This document shows positions 44,794 to 57,115 of a stretch of 64,000 nucleotides of DNA, one piece after another; the first letter of the stretch is position 1, and each line of letters opens with the position of its first letter. Made by a program: the position numbers and the translations under genes. The notes beneath the pieces are model-generated. The model was not told where the DNA came from, made no database searches, and saw only the letters and a program-made list of their open reading frames with translations. Origin of the DNA: Siphonodentalium dalli (Eukaryota; Mollusca; Scaphopoda; Gadilida; Siphonodentaliidae); NCBI GenBank assembly GCA_032622095.1, contig CP136066.1, forward strand, positions 63,210,609 through 63,274,608, written 5' to 3'.

Positions 44794-45599
44794 GGGTAAT
44801 AAAAAGGTCAGCTTGCTAAATGTGTTCATCAAGGATCAATGCACATTGACATGGAAAGGCTCAGATTTAAATAGTTCTATTAACAAAATCATTTATTCAA
44901 CCTGATATAAATGAAAACATAATAGATTGTTCAAATAAATTTGAACTCTTCACTGAACTCCTCAAGTAACAAGAAATTCAATTAATTGAGGAAAAACACC
45001 AACTATCCCGAATGGTAATGATAAGCTATTGGATGGTCTACTGGTTCGCATGCAAAACAGCATAATAACATTGAATGTCTCAATGACATCAACAGCTTGA
45101 AGATGGGAATAACCCACTATATATGGTAGATATTCAACCAGGCTCTGCTTAAGTTTGTTAATTGATGACTGATGTACATGTACAATACACACAAATAATA
45201 ATACCAATTAACTTTATGATTTTGAAACTAGCCATGATAGAATATTGACAGTAAGGTGGTATTAACTACTACGATTACTATTAGTAACAATAGTACTACT
45301 TTTCTAGCATAATATATGTGTAGGACAAAACAATAGTTACAATACAATTATTGGGCTTGAGCGCAATTAGTTATTCGGTTAGTTAAATAATAAGTTATTT
45401 GATATGTTCTTTTTTCATCATTAACGTGCAGCAATAATTAGAGATTCCTTAAGTTATTGCAGTTAATCGAAATTCTCTATTAAATATCAATGTGGTTTCC
45501 CATAGAGATCATCAACGATGTCTATGTGCAAGGGACCCCCGCCAATCTTCTCTGTTGGGATTCCATTTGTTGGCTTATTAAATATGCACATATGCTTAA

Positions 45600-45640
45600 G
45601 ATACATTCGCGCGCGAAGCGCGCTCCGGTAGGTCGGGTTT
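45600..45640. repeat. GCGCGCGAAGCGCGC hairpin
   Basis: A perfect 6-7-bp GC stem around GAA at about 45609-45623 in AT-rich DNA. It resembles a Helitron-type end hairpin but lacks a following CTAG. Confidence 0.5.
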
Positions 45641-45846
45641 TTGTATCCCAGTTAATGAAAATATCATTGAAATAATCGGTTTACCCCAATAAACTTCCAT
45701 CTATTCAATATACATGTTTTTGGAGCAGAATTAGGCAGTCCATATTGGACGCCATCATGGAATTTATTTTTTTTGGTTTAATTTTCACATATATTTATTA
45801 GTTATGTGGATGGAGTTCTCATTAAACCTCACATCCTTATATTGGT

Positions 45847-45979
45847 TACAGTAATGCCCAAAGTAATTGACCACTTGACCACAGCAGAATTATGGGTAAT
45901 TTTTCAGCATTTAAAATCCTGACAAATTACCCATTATTCTTCTGTGGTTAAGTGGTCAATTACTTTGAACATTACTGTA
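45847..45979. mobile_element. TA-flanked palindromic MITE, copy 1
   Basis: TA + CAGTAATGCCCAAAGTAATT at the left; inverse AATTACTTTGAACATTACTG + TA at the right. The arms pair almost throughout (GACCACTTGACCACAGCAGA with TCTGTGGTTAAGTGGTC). About 129 bp. Tc1/mariner-type MITE. Confidence 0.8.
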
Positions 45980-46021
45980 TGAGGATCGAGTTATCATTAA
46001 ACCTCAAATCATTATATTGGT

Positions 46022-46154
46022 TACAGTAATGCCCAAAGTAATTCACTACTTAACCACAGCATAATTATGGGTAATTTTTCAGGATTTAAAACCCTGAAAA
46101 AATACCCATAATTCTGCTGTGGTTAAGTGATCAATTACTTTGGACATTACTGTA
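46022..46154. mobile_element. TA-flanked palindromic MITE, copy 2 in tandem
   Basis: Same ends and length as copy 1 and in the same position relative to an identical flanking phrase (TTATATTGGTTA). MITE plus flank were therefore duplicated together as a unit of about 175 bp, rather than inserted twice. Confidence 0.8.
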
Positions 46155-46559
46155 TGTAGATGGAGTTGAACCTCAGATCAGTGTGTTGGGGATTTGGACC
46201 TTGACTTGGGACCAAATGCAACAAATGCGTGTACACCTTATACGCAAATTTCTTATGTAGCCAGAGTTTTTCTTGGATAAGATGAGTTTTAAGCCTGCTT
46301 ACATTTCAAAGTGTTGTCAGTTTTGTATTGTCTGCAGCGGAACTCGGCGTGTTGAAGCAAAAGTTACAAGAGATAAAATGTGTACGTAACGAGACTATAA
46401 TACAAATGAAAAAATAAATTGAGGGAGGGGTGGGCGATACAGGGAACTAAGGGTTGAACCGATATAAATTTGTAGAGCGATATGGAACAGCTCAGAAAAC
46501 ATTTGCAGGGCCCTACAATTTATTTAACATGGGATCTGCCATACAAATCGATTTATGCC

Positions 46560-47045
46560 GATAAATCTCTTATTTTTCAAAATTTTAAGCTGAGACTTGG
46601 TGTGTCTGCGTGGGATACTTATATATTCCTAAAATGACAGGGTACAGTACGTAATTATGTTTTAGATGGAAGAAATGAATTTTTTTCGATGATAACATTT
46701 AACATGGCATTTGCCATTAAAATCGATTTATGTTGATAAAACTGTCATTTTTCAAAAATTTCAACGCTGAGACTTCGTGTGTCTGTGTGTAATACTTATA
46801 TATTCATAATATGGCAGGGTACAGCACGTAATTTTTTTTAGATGGAAGAAATGAATTTTTTTCGATGATAAAATTTAAGTTATTTTAACACATGATTTCC
46901 CATTAATATCGATTTATGTCGATAAAACTGTCATTTTTCAAATTTTTGAGCTGAGACTTGGTGTGTCTGTGTGTAATACTTATATATTCTTAAAATGACA
47001 GAGTCTAGCGCGTAATTATATTTTAGATGGAAGAAATTGAATTTG
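46560..47045 (+). repeat. ~180-bp sub-repeats at the array start
   Basis: GAGCTGAGACTTGGTGTGTC, AATACTTATATATTC, GATGGAAGAAATGAATTTTT and AATCGATTTATG recur at about 46589, 46766 and 46949. Units 2 and 3 of the large array keep only the last two copies. The 5.23-kb breakpoint lies between sub-repeat one and two. Confidence 0.85.
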
Positions 47046-47689
47046 TTTTCGATAAAAAACTTACAGCGTGGACGGGTCATCGAGTACACGCATTTTGTAA
47101 ACAAGCTTTTGTCAATAGCCGTTATGGTCAAACTAAACCTTTTTCGACCGGGACAGCAGATCCGAATAGTAGCTAAGATGTATTTAGATAGAATTATCAA
47201 AAGAATTTGACCGATTAGGGTGCATTTTAAGAGAATCGAGTGGAGAAATCTTGGTGACATTTTCACAAAAACACGCCGATTCGGCAATGACTGTACTTGC
47301 AGACGAGCGCTCGTTAATATTCATGCCAAGAAATGCAGGCGTCAAACTCATCTTTTTGGAAAGTTAATCCAACATTTATATATCAGAACAATCCTTCCAA
47401 AACACCTTCCAAGATATCCAAGAAAGTTTTAATAGCATAGAAGACTGAACAGCCGAAATGAGTGAATTAATAATCGCCAATGGAGGCTTCGCTTCGCAGT
47501 GACGGTTGGAAATTATCGGAATACGATAGGGGAACACTTTTCGTTCGTACTCATATTTCACCAATTTTTGTACCTGGCTTGCCTATCCTAAGTTTTACGG
47601 GAAAATGGCTAATTTTACTCTATTTGTCGTTATATACATATTATTCATATTTATCACCCAATTTATTATTCATTTTCATGGAACAAATG

Positions 47690-48190
47690 TGTTAAAACAA
47701 ACTTTGGCGGATTTCAACAATATTCGGTGTATGTGTCTAGGATCACCTCTGGATGGGAGGATCTGGGAGCTGTCAAATTTGAATAATTTTTATCCCGCTG
47801 GCAGCCATCTTGGATTTTACTCTTTTGACACACCCTGCAGAGCTTATCCTGTCCCACATCCGATCATCACCAAACTTCATATGGATATTCGGTGTGACCT
47901 CTCGATGGGTGCCAACCATTTTTTCCCGAATTGTGTAAAAAAAAAAAAAACATGGCTACCAGTGGCCATCTTGGATTTTACTCTTTGTACGACCAAATCC
48001 TTTAGCACACCTTACATGTCACATTTCTCATCCAATCGTCACCAAACTTCATATGGGTATTCGAGGTGACCTCTAGATGGGAGCCTCCATTTTTCCCCCA
48101 AAATTGGTTTTAAACAAACATGGGCATCAGCAGCCATCTTGGATTTTAAATGCCAATCCACCAGCACACCCTATACAGCTCACATTTATT
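47690..48190 (+). repeat. Inner left arm: ~140-bp repeats with GCCATCTTGGATTTTA
   Basis: Three blocks run as 'CCATCTTGGATTTTACTCTT … CACACC … CCAAACTTCATATGG(A/G)TATTCG … GTGACCTCT(C/A)GATGGG'. The same series in reverse occupies 62353-62640 and, shortened, 51740-51880. The copies in units 2 and 3 are at +5.23 and +10.46 kb. Confidence 0.85.
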
Positions 48191-49555
48191 GGAGAATTGT
48201 TTGAAACTTTACAATCTTGTTGGTTAATAAAAAGTAGGAATGCTTCTATAATCATGATATGGAACATCAATGAAGGCGTGCCTCAATACACAACTTCTTC
48301 TGACTGGTATTATACCACGACATGCCCGAGTCACCAGATCTGATACATTTATGGCGTCTGTCTGAGGATTGTTTATATGCGTAGTTTACCGTATATCTTG
48401 TCCCGGACATTCTGCAATGCCTCGGGGGTCCACAATTGTTATAAGATTATTTTTTTCTAGAATCAAATGAAAATTATGACTAATCGCCACCCCGAAAATG
48501 TTGTAATTAACTGATATAAATATACGAACCCGGTGGATTTAATTTTGCGTCGACGTGCACTGTCATTGATTTCCGTGAGAAGAAATTGAGATGATAATAA
48601 GATTCAAGGATAAAAACATTAATTCAGATCAAGTGATTTACATATGCACCCGTGATTCGTATCGTATCTTGACAATGTATATCATTACAGTTCTACGATA
48701 CATACATCTCGTTGTTGATCAATCACGCGATTGTAATAATCAGGCAGATATGCATGGTGCCTATTTGGGGAAGAGGTTATTTCCTTGCAAAGCGAAAGTG
48801 ACAGAGTCATGACACGATACGATACGTGTATTGTCTGAAAGTGTATCGCGATACATTGAATTCACAATGAATCGTTACAGTCCTTAGTAGTGGTCCTTAA
48901 AATGTGGTTCAAATATCTGCGAGAGCATACACTCAGAGTAGTTGTTTGCGACAATGTTCTGTGTCGGTCGAACATAACTTTTGTGCTATAACTTTTTAAT
49001 ATATGCTATACACTGGTTAATGGCAATACAGTTTACTATAACTTTTGCAGTATAACCTTTAAATCTATGGTGCTCAGGGGCGTGTCGTTGAAGTAAAAAT
49101 ATGAATTAAAAATATATAATTTTAAAGATAGAGAGCCACTTTAAAAACCGATACGTATGTACCTGTATGCATACCAAAGTGGTTTTTAAAGAGGCGTGCT
49201 CGGTATAAATTTAGATATTTAATTTATATTTTACCCTTTGTTACGGTGTGCGTGAACCACACATCGATATATAATAGCCAGATCAGGCTAAAATAGACCG
49301 ATCGGTCTTCCTGGCACAGTGATCACTGTTGTAAAAGAGGGAATCTAAATTTCTTGACTATTGATATTATATTTGTTTGTCCCGGTAATCGTTATATGTC
49401 TATTTTGAATAGTCTCAGTTAATACATTTTTATTCCGTGTCTTTCAAAAAGAAATCAGAATTAATTTAGATTTAGATTTAGATTTAGCCATTACGATTAA
49501 TCGGAAACTTTTTGTAGTAAATCTCAAACCGTTCCAATAAATTGTAAACAAGAAA

Positions 49556-49730
49556 CATCTTTGCGATAAATCGCAAAGTAGTTTGCGGTTTATCGCAAAA
49601 AAGTTTACGATTTATCACAAATATGTTTGTGATTTATCGCAAAGTTGTTTTGCGATTTATTGCAAAGTAGTTTGCGATTCGCAATGATTTGCGATTTATC
49701 GCAATGTAGTTTTTGATTAATCGGGTTATT
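49556..49730. repeat. ~21-bp minisatellite of GCGATTTATCGCAAA words
   Basis: About seven copies of TTTGCGATTTATCGCAAAGT with variants, in a unit that is itself partly self-complementary (GCGATAAATCGC). Present again in units 2 (54784-54955) and 3 (60025-60197). Confidence 0.88.
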
Positions 49731-50124
49731 ATAGATTGATTGGTGGTTCAACCAGACCTGTTTAAGTAGTTTGCTTTAATATTATTACACACAAATTAAG
49801 AAATTTGGCCGGTTATTTTAGACATTCAGACAAATTTTACTCCACGTGCAAGGAACAGATCATGGAAATCCTGAAATCGATGTATCAAACCTCGAATTAA
49901 GTACAAAAACCCGATCGAGGTTCTATAATAATACATGTAATATAATGCGGATTATTTAATTTTTGCACTATACAATGGAGTCCAGGTAACTGATAGCACG
50001 ATCTCGAAGAACCTCGATTTGGGTTTTATGCTTAAATCGATGTTTAACTCCGTGGCATCGTTTGAAATGTAACATGCCACATCGTTAAATTTGCCGTCGG
50101 ACATTTTTCCTAATTTCGAGCGCT

Positions 50125-50325
50125 TGGTACCTGGGCAGATTTTCCACATAGTACCTACATATTGGGTACCCCATGGTACCTGGGCAGGCACCCCAGAGTA
50201 CATGCCAGTGGATATTTGGTACACCAGAGTAACGACAGTTTTGGATCTCCAGAGTACCAACAGTTTTTGTACTCACCGCGGGACAAGATCAGTAGCTACG
50301 TAGGTACTCCAGAGTAAATGTTTTT
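50125..50325. repeat. GGTACCTGGGCAG / CCAGAGTAC repeat block
   Basis: GGTACC occurs several times with TGGGCAG, and CAGAGTA(C/A) recurs five times over about 200 bp in irregular spacing. Composition recalls the CCCAGGTGTACC minisatellite at 4.4-5.2 kb. Repeated in units 2 and 3. Confidence 0.6.
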
Positions 50326-51880
50326 CGAGTGTAGTCTGTACAATTCATCTTAACCGTACACACACAACAAATTATTCACAGTGGAAGTGGCCATATACGT
50401 ACATGTACGACATCGAGTGTTGTTAATGACAACGACGTGTGGTGCATATTAATTCGAAGGTGAGTCTACAGTATTGGTTATCCACCAAATTATTCCTATG
50501 CCAATGTAACTGTAAGTTTAGAGCCATGTGGTAATTTGAGCTCCAAAATACACCTAACAATAATCGCTGTTGAATTTTCACCGATATCGAAATAGAGCGA
50601 TTAATACCTCAAATATATATCTATAACCAGTATATTATTTCCCAGAAAGACGCATTCCAGTCATTAAAAGTAACAACTCGGTCACCCTTGAAATAGGAAT
50701 TGTCCTGTTTCGGGTTAATGCTGCTGATTATGTTCCTATTTTCACTGAAGATATACAGTCCACGACATATTTTGTTTATGAACACTCGTAGCTGTGTGTT
50801 TTTGTTTAATTACTTATTGGCGGATGTAAACCCTTCCATGGAACCAGACGCATGAAGACTACTATAGACGAGCCTCATTTTTATCACGCAACAATCCAAT
50901 TATTGAAAACTCCCCACCACCGTCATCATTTCACGACTTCAGCTGTTCCCTCCTGTTTTCTAGTTTCTCATCCCCTCTCTCTCTCTCTCGACCTCCTGCT
51001 ACCCATAACACTATCTTCTCCCTTATCTTTGCACCTTAACTCATGCAAATTCAGTTATATATCTCCATTTCGCCTAAAACCATTATTTCTAAACCTTCCC
51101 GTCTGATCTAAATCCCTACCTCACTTATTATGGACGGGGCATGTCGCCAAAGAGGAGAAGACTTCATATAAGCCCTCGGACTTGTTGTCTGATCCTCGTT
51201 CCCAAACAGTAACTCGTCTATTTTGCATATATGTGTCATCTGTATTATGTTATGTTATTTGTTTGGATTTGGAGATAAAAATATGTTTACACTAACTCGG
51301 ACAAAATATTCCGGCCAGAGTACACACTTGTTACGCCATTTTCCTTATTACATTTCAAGATCTGGAATCGGAAATGCGCGACTTTGTGAAGGTACACAAG
51401 TGTTTAGTTCTCTTACCTCGTAACTATTATAACCTCACGCAATGCTCTCTCTTCATTGCGCTCATCAAAATAACTGCATAGCAACCACAGCTCTGGAGGT
51501 TACACAGAGGGGGGTCAGGAAAAAATTCCGGACACTAGCCGCAATAAATAAAAATTATGCCCTCTGGTTACCCACCACCTCCACTGCTTCAAATGACTAT
51601 TTTACTCAGTTTTCCTGATCTTATCCGATCAATATTCCGTATCACGATTATAGAAGCATTCCTTCTTTTTATTTACCAACAAGACTGTAAAGTTTCAAAA
51701 CAATTCTCTAATAAATTTGGGCTCTATGGTGTGCTGATTGATTGCCATTTGAAATCTAAGATGGCTGCTGGAGGCCATGTTTGTCTTAAACCCATTGGGG
51801 GGGGGGGGTGAAGGCTCCCATCTAGAGATTACCTCGAAAATTCATATAAAGTTTGGTGACGATTGGATGAGATGTGCGAA

Positions 51881-54800
51881 ATTATGTTTTAGATGGAAGA
51901 AATGAATTTTTTTCGATGATAACATTTAACATGGTATTTGCCATTAAAATCGATTTATGTTGATAAAACTGTCATTTTTCAAAAATTTCAACGCTGAGAC
52001 TTCGTGTGTCTGTGTGTAATACTTATATATTCATAATATGGCAGGGTACAGCACGTAATTTTTTTTAGATGGAAGAAATGAATTTTTTTCGATGATAAAA
52101 TTTAAGTTATTTTAACACATGATTTCCCATTAATATCGATTTATGTCGATAAAACTGTCATTTTTCAAAATTTTGAGCTGAGACTTGGTGTGTCTGTGTG
52201 TAATACTTATATATTCTTAAAATGACAGAGTCTAGCGCGTAATTATATTTTAGATGGAAGAAATTGAATTTGTTTTCGATAAAAAACTTACAGCGTGGAC
52301 GGGTCATCGAGTACACGCATTTTGTAAACAAGCTTTTGTCAATAGCCGTTATGGTCAAACTAAACCTTTTTCGACCGGGACAGCAGATCCGAATAGTAGC
52401 TAAGGTGTATTTAGATAGAATTATCAAAAGAATTTGACCGATTAGGGTGCATTTTAAGAGAATCGAGTGGAGAAATCTTGGTGACATTTTCACAAAAACA
52501 CGCCGATTCGGCAATGATTGTACTTGCAGACGAGCGCTCGTTAATATTCATGCCAAGAAATGCAGGCGTCAAACTCATCTTTTTGGAAAGTTAATCCAAC
52601 ATTTATATATCAGAACAATCCTTCCAAAACACCTTCCAAGATATCCAAGAAAGTTTTAATAGCATAGAAGACTGAACAGCCGAAATGAATGAATTAATAA
52701 TCGCCAATGGAGGCTTCGCTTCGCAGTGACGGTTGGAAATTATCGGAATACGATAGGGGAACACTTTTCGTTCGTACTCATATTTCACCAATTTTTGTAC
52801 CTGGCTTGCCTATCCTAAGTTTTACGGGAAAATGGCTAATTTTACTCTATTTGTCGTTATATACATATTATTCATATTTATCACCCAATTTATTATTCAT
52901 TTTCATGGAACAAATGTGTTAAAACAAACTTTGGCGGATTTCAACAATATTCGGTGTATGTGTCTAGGATCACCTCTGGATGGGAGGATCTGGGAGCTGT
53001 CAAATTTGAATAATTTTTATCCCGCTGGCAGCCATCTTGGATTTTACTCTTTTGACACACCCTGCAGAGCTTATCCTGTCCCACATCCGATCATCACCAA
53101 ACTTCATATGGATATTCGGTGTGACCTCTCGATGGGTGCCAACCATTTTTTCCCGAATTGTGTAAAAAAAAAAAACATGGCTGCCAGTGGCCATCTTGGA
53201 TTTTACTCTTTGTACGACCAAATCCTTTAGCACACCTTACATGTCACATTTCTCATCCAATCGTCACCAAACTTCATATGGGTATTCGAGGTGACCTCTA
53301 GATGGGAGCCTCCATTTTCCCCCCAAAATTGGTTTTAAACAAACATGGGCATCAGCAGCCATCTTGGATTTTAAATGCCAATCCACCAGCACACCCTATA
53401 CAGCTCACATTTATTGGAGAATTGTTTGAAACTTTACAATCTTGTTGGTTAATAAAAAGTAGGAATGCTTCTATAATCATGATATGGAACATCAATGAAG
53501 GCGTGCCTCAATACACAACTTCTTCTGACTGGTATTATACCACGACATGCCCGAGTCACCAGATCTGATACATTTATGGCGTCTGTCTGAGGATTGTTTA
53601 TATGCGTAGTTTACCGTATATCTTGTCCCGGACATTCTGCAATGCCTCGGGGGTCCACAATTGTTATAAGATTATTTTTTTCTAGAATCAAATGAAAATT
53701 ATGACTAATCGCCACCCCGAAAATGTTGTAATTAACTGATATAAATATACGAACCCGGTGGATTTAATTTTGCGTCGACGTGCACTGTCATTGATTTCCG
53801 TGAGAAGAAATTGAGATGATAATAAGATTCAAGGATAAAAACATTAATTCAGATCAAGTGATTTACATATGCACCCGTGATTCGTATCGTATCTTGACAA
53901 TGTATATCATTACAGTTCTACGATACATACATCTCGTTGTTGATCAATCACGCGATTGTAATAATCAGGCAGATACGCATGGTGCCTATTTGGGGAAGAG
54001 GTTATTTCCTTGCAAAGCGAAAGTGACAGAGTCATGACACGATACGATACGTGTATTGTCTGAAAGTGTATCGCGATACATTGAATTCACAATGAATCGT
54101 TACAGTCCTTAGTAGTGGTCCTTAAAATGTGGTTCAAATATCTGCGAGAGCATACACTCAGAGTAGTTGTTTGCGACAATGTTCTGTGTCGGTCGAACAT
54201 AACTTTTGTGCTATAACTTTTTAATATATGCTATACACTGGTTAATGGCAATACAGTTTACTATAACTTTTGCAGTATAACCTTTAAATCTATGGTGCTC
54301 AGGGGCGTGTCGTTGAAGTAAAAATATGAATTAAAAATATATAATTTTAAAGATAGAGAGCCACTTTAAAGACCGATACGTATGTACCTGTATGCATACC
54401 AAAGTGGTTTTTAAAGAGGCGTGCTCGGTATAAATTTAGATATTTAATTTATATTTTACCCTTTGTTACGGTGTGCGTGAACCACACATCGATATATAAT
54501 AGCCAGATCAGGCTAAAATAGACCGATCGGTCTTCCTGGCACAGTGATCACTGTTGTAAAAGAGGGAATCTAAATTTCTTGACTATTGATATTATATTTG
54601 TTTGTCCCGGTAATCGTTATATGTCTATTTTGAATAGTCTCAGTTAATACATTTTTATTCCGTGTCTTTCAAAAAGAAATCAGAATTAATTTAGATTTAG
54701 ATTTAGATTTAGCCATTACGATTAATCGGAAACTTTTTGTAGTAAATCTCAAACCGTTCCAATAAATTGTAAACAAGAAACATCTTTGCGATAAATCGCA

Positions 54801-57115
54801 AAGTAGTTTGCGGTTTATCGCAAAAAAGTTTACGATTTATCACAAATATGTTTGTGATTTATCGCAAAGTTGTTTTGCGATTTATTGCAAAGTAGTTTGC
54901 GATTCGCAATGATTTGCGATTTATCGCAATGTAGTTTTTGATTAATCGGGTTATTATAGATTGATTGGTGGTTCAACCAGACCTGTTTAAGTAGTTTGCT
55001 TTAATATTATTACACACAAATTAAGAAATTTGGCCGGTTATTTTAGACATTCAGACAAATTTTACTCCACGTGCAAGGAACAGATCATGGAAATCCTGAA
55101 ATCGATGTATCAAACCTCGAATTAAGTACAAAAACCCGATCGAGGTTCTATAATAATACATGTAATATAATGCGGATTATTTAATTTTTGCACTATACAA
55201 TGGAGTCCAGGTAACTGATAGCACGATCTCGAAGAACCTCGATTTGGGTTTTATGCTTAAATCGATGTTTAACTCCGTGGCATCGTTTGAAATGTAACAT
55301 GCCACATCGTTAAATTTGCCGTCGGACATTTTTCCTAATTTCGAGCGCTTGGTACCTGGGCAGATTTTCCACATAGTACCTACATATTGGGTACCCCATG
55401 GTACCTGGGCAGGCACCCCAGAGTACATGCCAGTGGATATTTGGTACACCAGAGTAACGACAGTTTTGGATCTCCAGAGTACCAACAGTTTTTGTACTCA
55501 CCGCGGGACAAGATCAGTAGCTACGTAGGTACTCCAGAGTAAATGTTTTTCGAGTGTAGTCTGTAAAATTCATCTTAACCGTACACACACAACAAATTAT
55601 TCACAGTGGAAGTGGCCATATACGTACATGTACGACATCGAGTGTTGTTAATGACAACGACGTGTGGTGCATATTAATTCGAAGGTGAGTCTACAGTATT
55701 GGTTATCCACCAAATTATTCCTATGCCAATGTAACTGTAAGTTTAGAGCCATGTGGTAATTTGAGCTCCAAAATACACCTAACAATAATCGCTGTTGAAT
55801 TTTCACCGATATCGAAATAGAGCGATTAATACCTCAAATATATATCTATAACCAGTATATTATTTCCCAGAAAGACGCATTCCAGTCATTAAAAGTAACA
55901 ACTCGGTCACCCTTGAAATAGGAATTGTCCTGTTTCGGGTTAATGCTGCTGATTATGTTCCTATTTTCACTGAAGATATACAGTCCACGACATATTTTGT
56001 TTATGAACACTCGTAGCTGTGTGTTTTTGTTTAATTACTTATTGGCGGATGTAAACCCTTCCATGGAACCAGACGCATGAAGACTACTATAGACGAGCCT
56101 CATTTTTATCACGCAACAATCCAATTATTGAAAACTCCCCACCACCGTCATCATTTCACGACTTCAGCTGTTCCCTCCTGTTTTCTAGTTTCTCATCCCC
56201 TCTCTCTCTCTCTCTCTCTCTCGACCTCCTGCTACCCATAACACTATCTTCTCCCTTATCTTTGCACCTTAACTCATGCAAATTCAGTTATATATCTCCA
56301 TTTCGCCTAAAACCATTATTTCTAAACCTTCCCGTCTGATCTAAATCCCTACCTCACTTATTATGGACGGGGCATGTCGCCAAAGAGGAGAAGACTTCAT
56401 ATAAGCCCTCGGACTTGTTGTCTGATCCTCGTTCCCAAACAGTAACTCGTCTATTTTGCATATATGTGTCATCTGTATTATGTTATGTTATTTGTTTGGA
56501 TTTGGAGATAAAAATATGTTTACACTAACTCGGACAAAATATTCCGGCCAGAGTACACACTTGTTACGCCATTTTCCTTATTACATTTCAAGATCTGGAA
56601 TCGGAAATGCGCGACTTTGTGAAGGTACACAAGTGTTTAGTTCTCTTACCTCGTAACTATTATAACCTCACGCAATGCTCTCTCTTCATTGCGCTCATCA
56701 AAATAACTGCATAGCAACCACAGCTCTGGAGGTTACACAGAGGGGGGTCAGGAAAAAATTCCGGACACTAGCCGCAATAAATAAAAATTATGCCCTCTGG
56801 TTACCCACCACCTCCACTGCTTCAAATGACTATTTTACTCAGTTTTCCTGATCTTATCCGATCAATATTCCGTATCACGATTATAGAAGCATTCCTTCTT
56901 TTTATTTACCAACAAGACTGTAAAGTTTCAAAACAATTCTCTAATAAATTTGGGCTCTATGGTGTGCTGATTGATTGCCATTTGAAATCTAAGATGGCTG
57001 CTGGAGGCCATGTTTGTCTTAAACCCATTGGGGGGGGGGGGGGTGAAGGCTCCCATCTAGAGATTACCTCGAAAATTCATATAAAGTTTGGTGACGATTG
57101 GATGAGATGTGCGAA
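51881..57115 (+). repeat. 5.23-kb tandem unit 2
   Basis: Nearly identical to unit 1 over its length. Visible differences are single bases (e.g. GATTGTACT for GACTGTACT at 52517, CGCATGG for TGCATGG at 53975), a longer CT microsatellite near 56205, and homopolymer lengths. Confidence 0.93.

Larger units (their letters stand above)
46654..51880 (+). repeat. 5.23-kb tandem unit 1
   Basis: Joined to unit 2 at an AATTATG microhomology (GTGCGAAATTATGTTTTAG against TACGTAATTATGTTTTAG upstream). Order of contents: two 180-bp sub-repeats; the inner left arm with three GCCATCTTGGATTTTA blocks (47700-48190); AT-rich DNA with a GCGATAAATCGC minisatellite (49560-49725); a GGTACC / CCAGAGTAC block (50125-50325); a CT microsatellite (50975); and an inverted GCCATCTTGG block plus poly-G (51740-51880). 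All open frames repeat in units 2 and 3 but none shows a protein motif, so I call no gene. Confidence 0.93.

Noticed and set aside
44800-44847. Continuation of the 62792-63087 frame on the left side of the 18-kb structure
   Set aside because: Minus-strand reading of the left flank meets a stop quickly and shows no similarity, so a simple exon-splitting insertion is not supported.
45600-45640. GC hairpin as a Helitron end
   Set aside because: No CTAG follows the hairpin (TCCGGTAGG instead).
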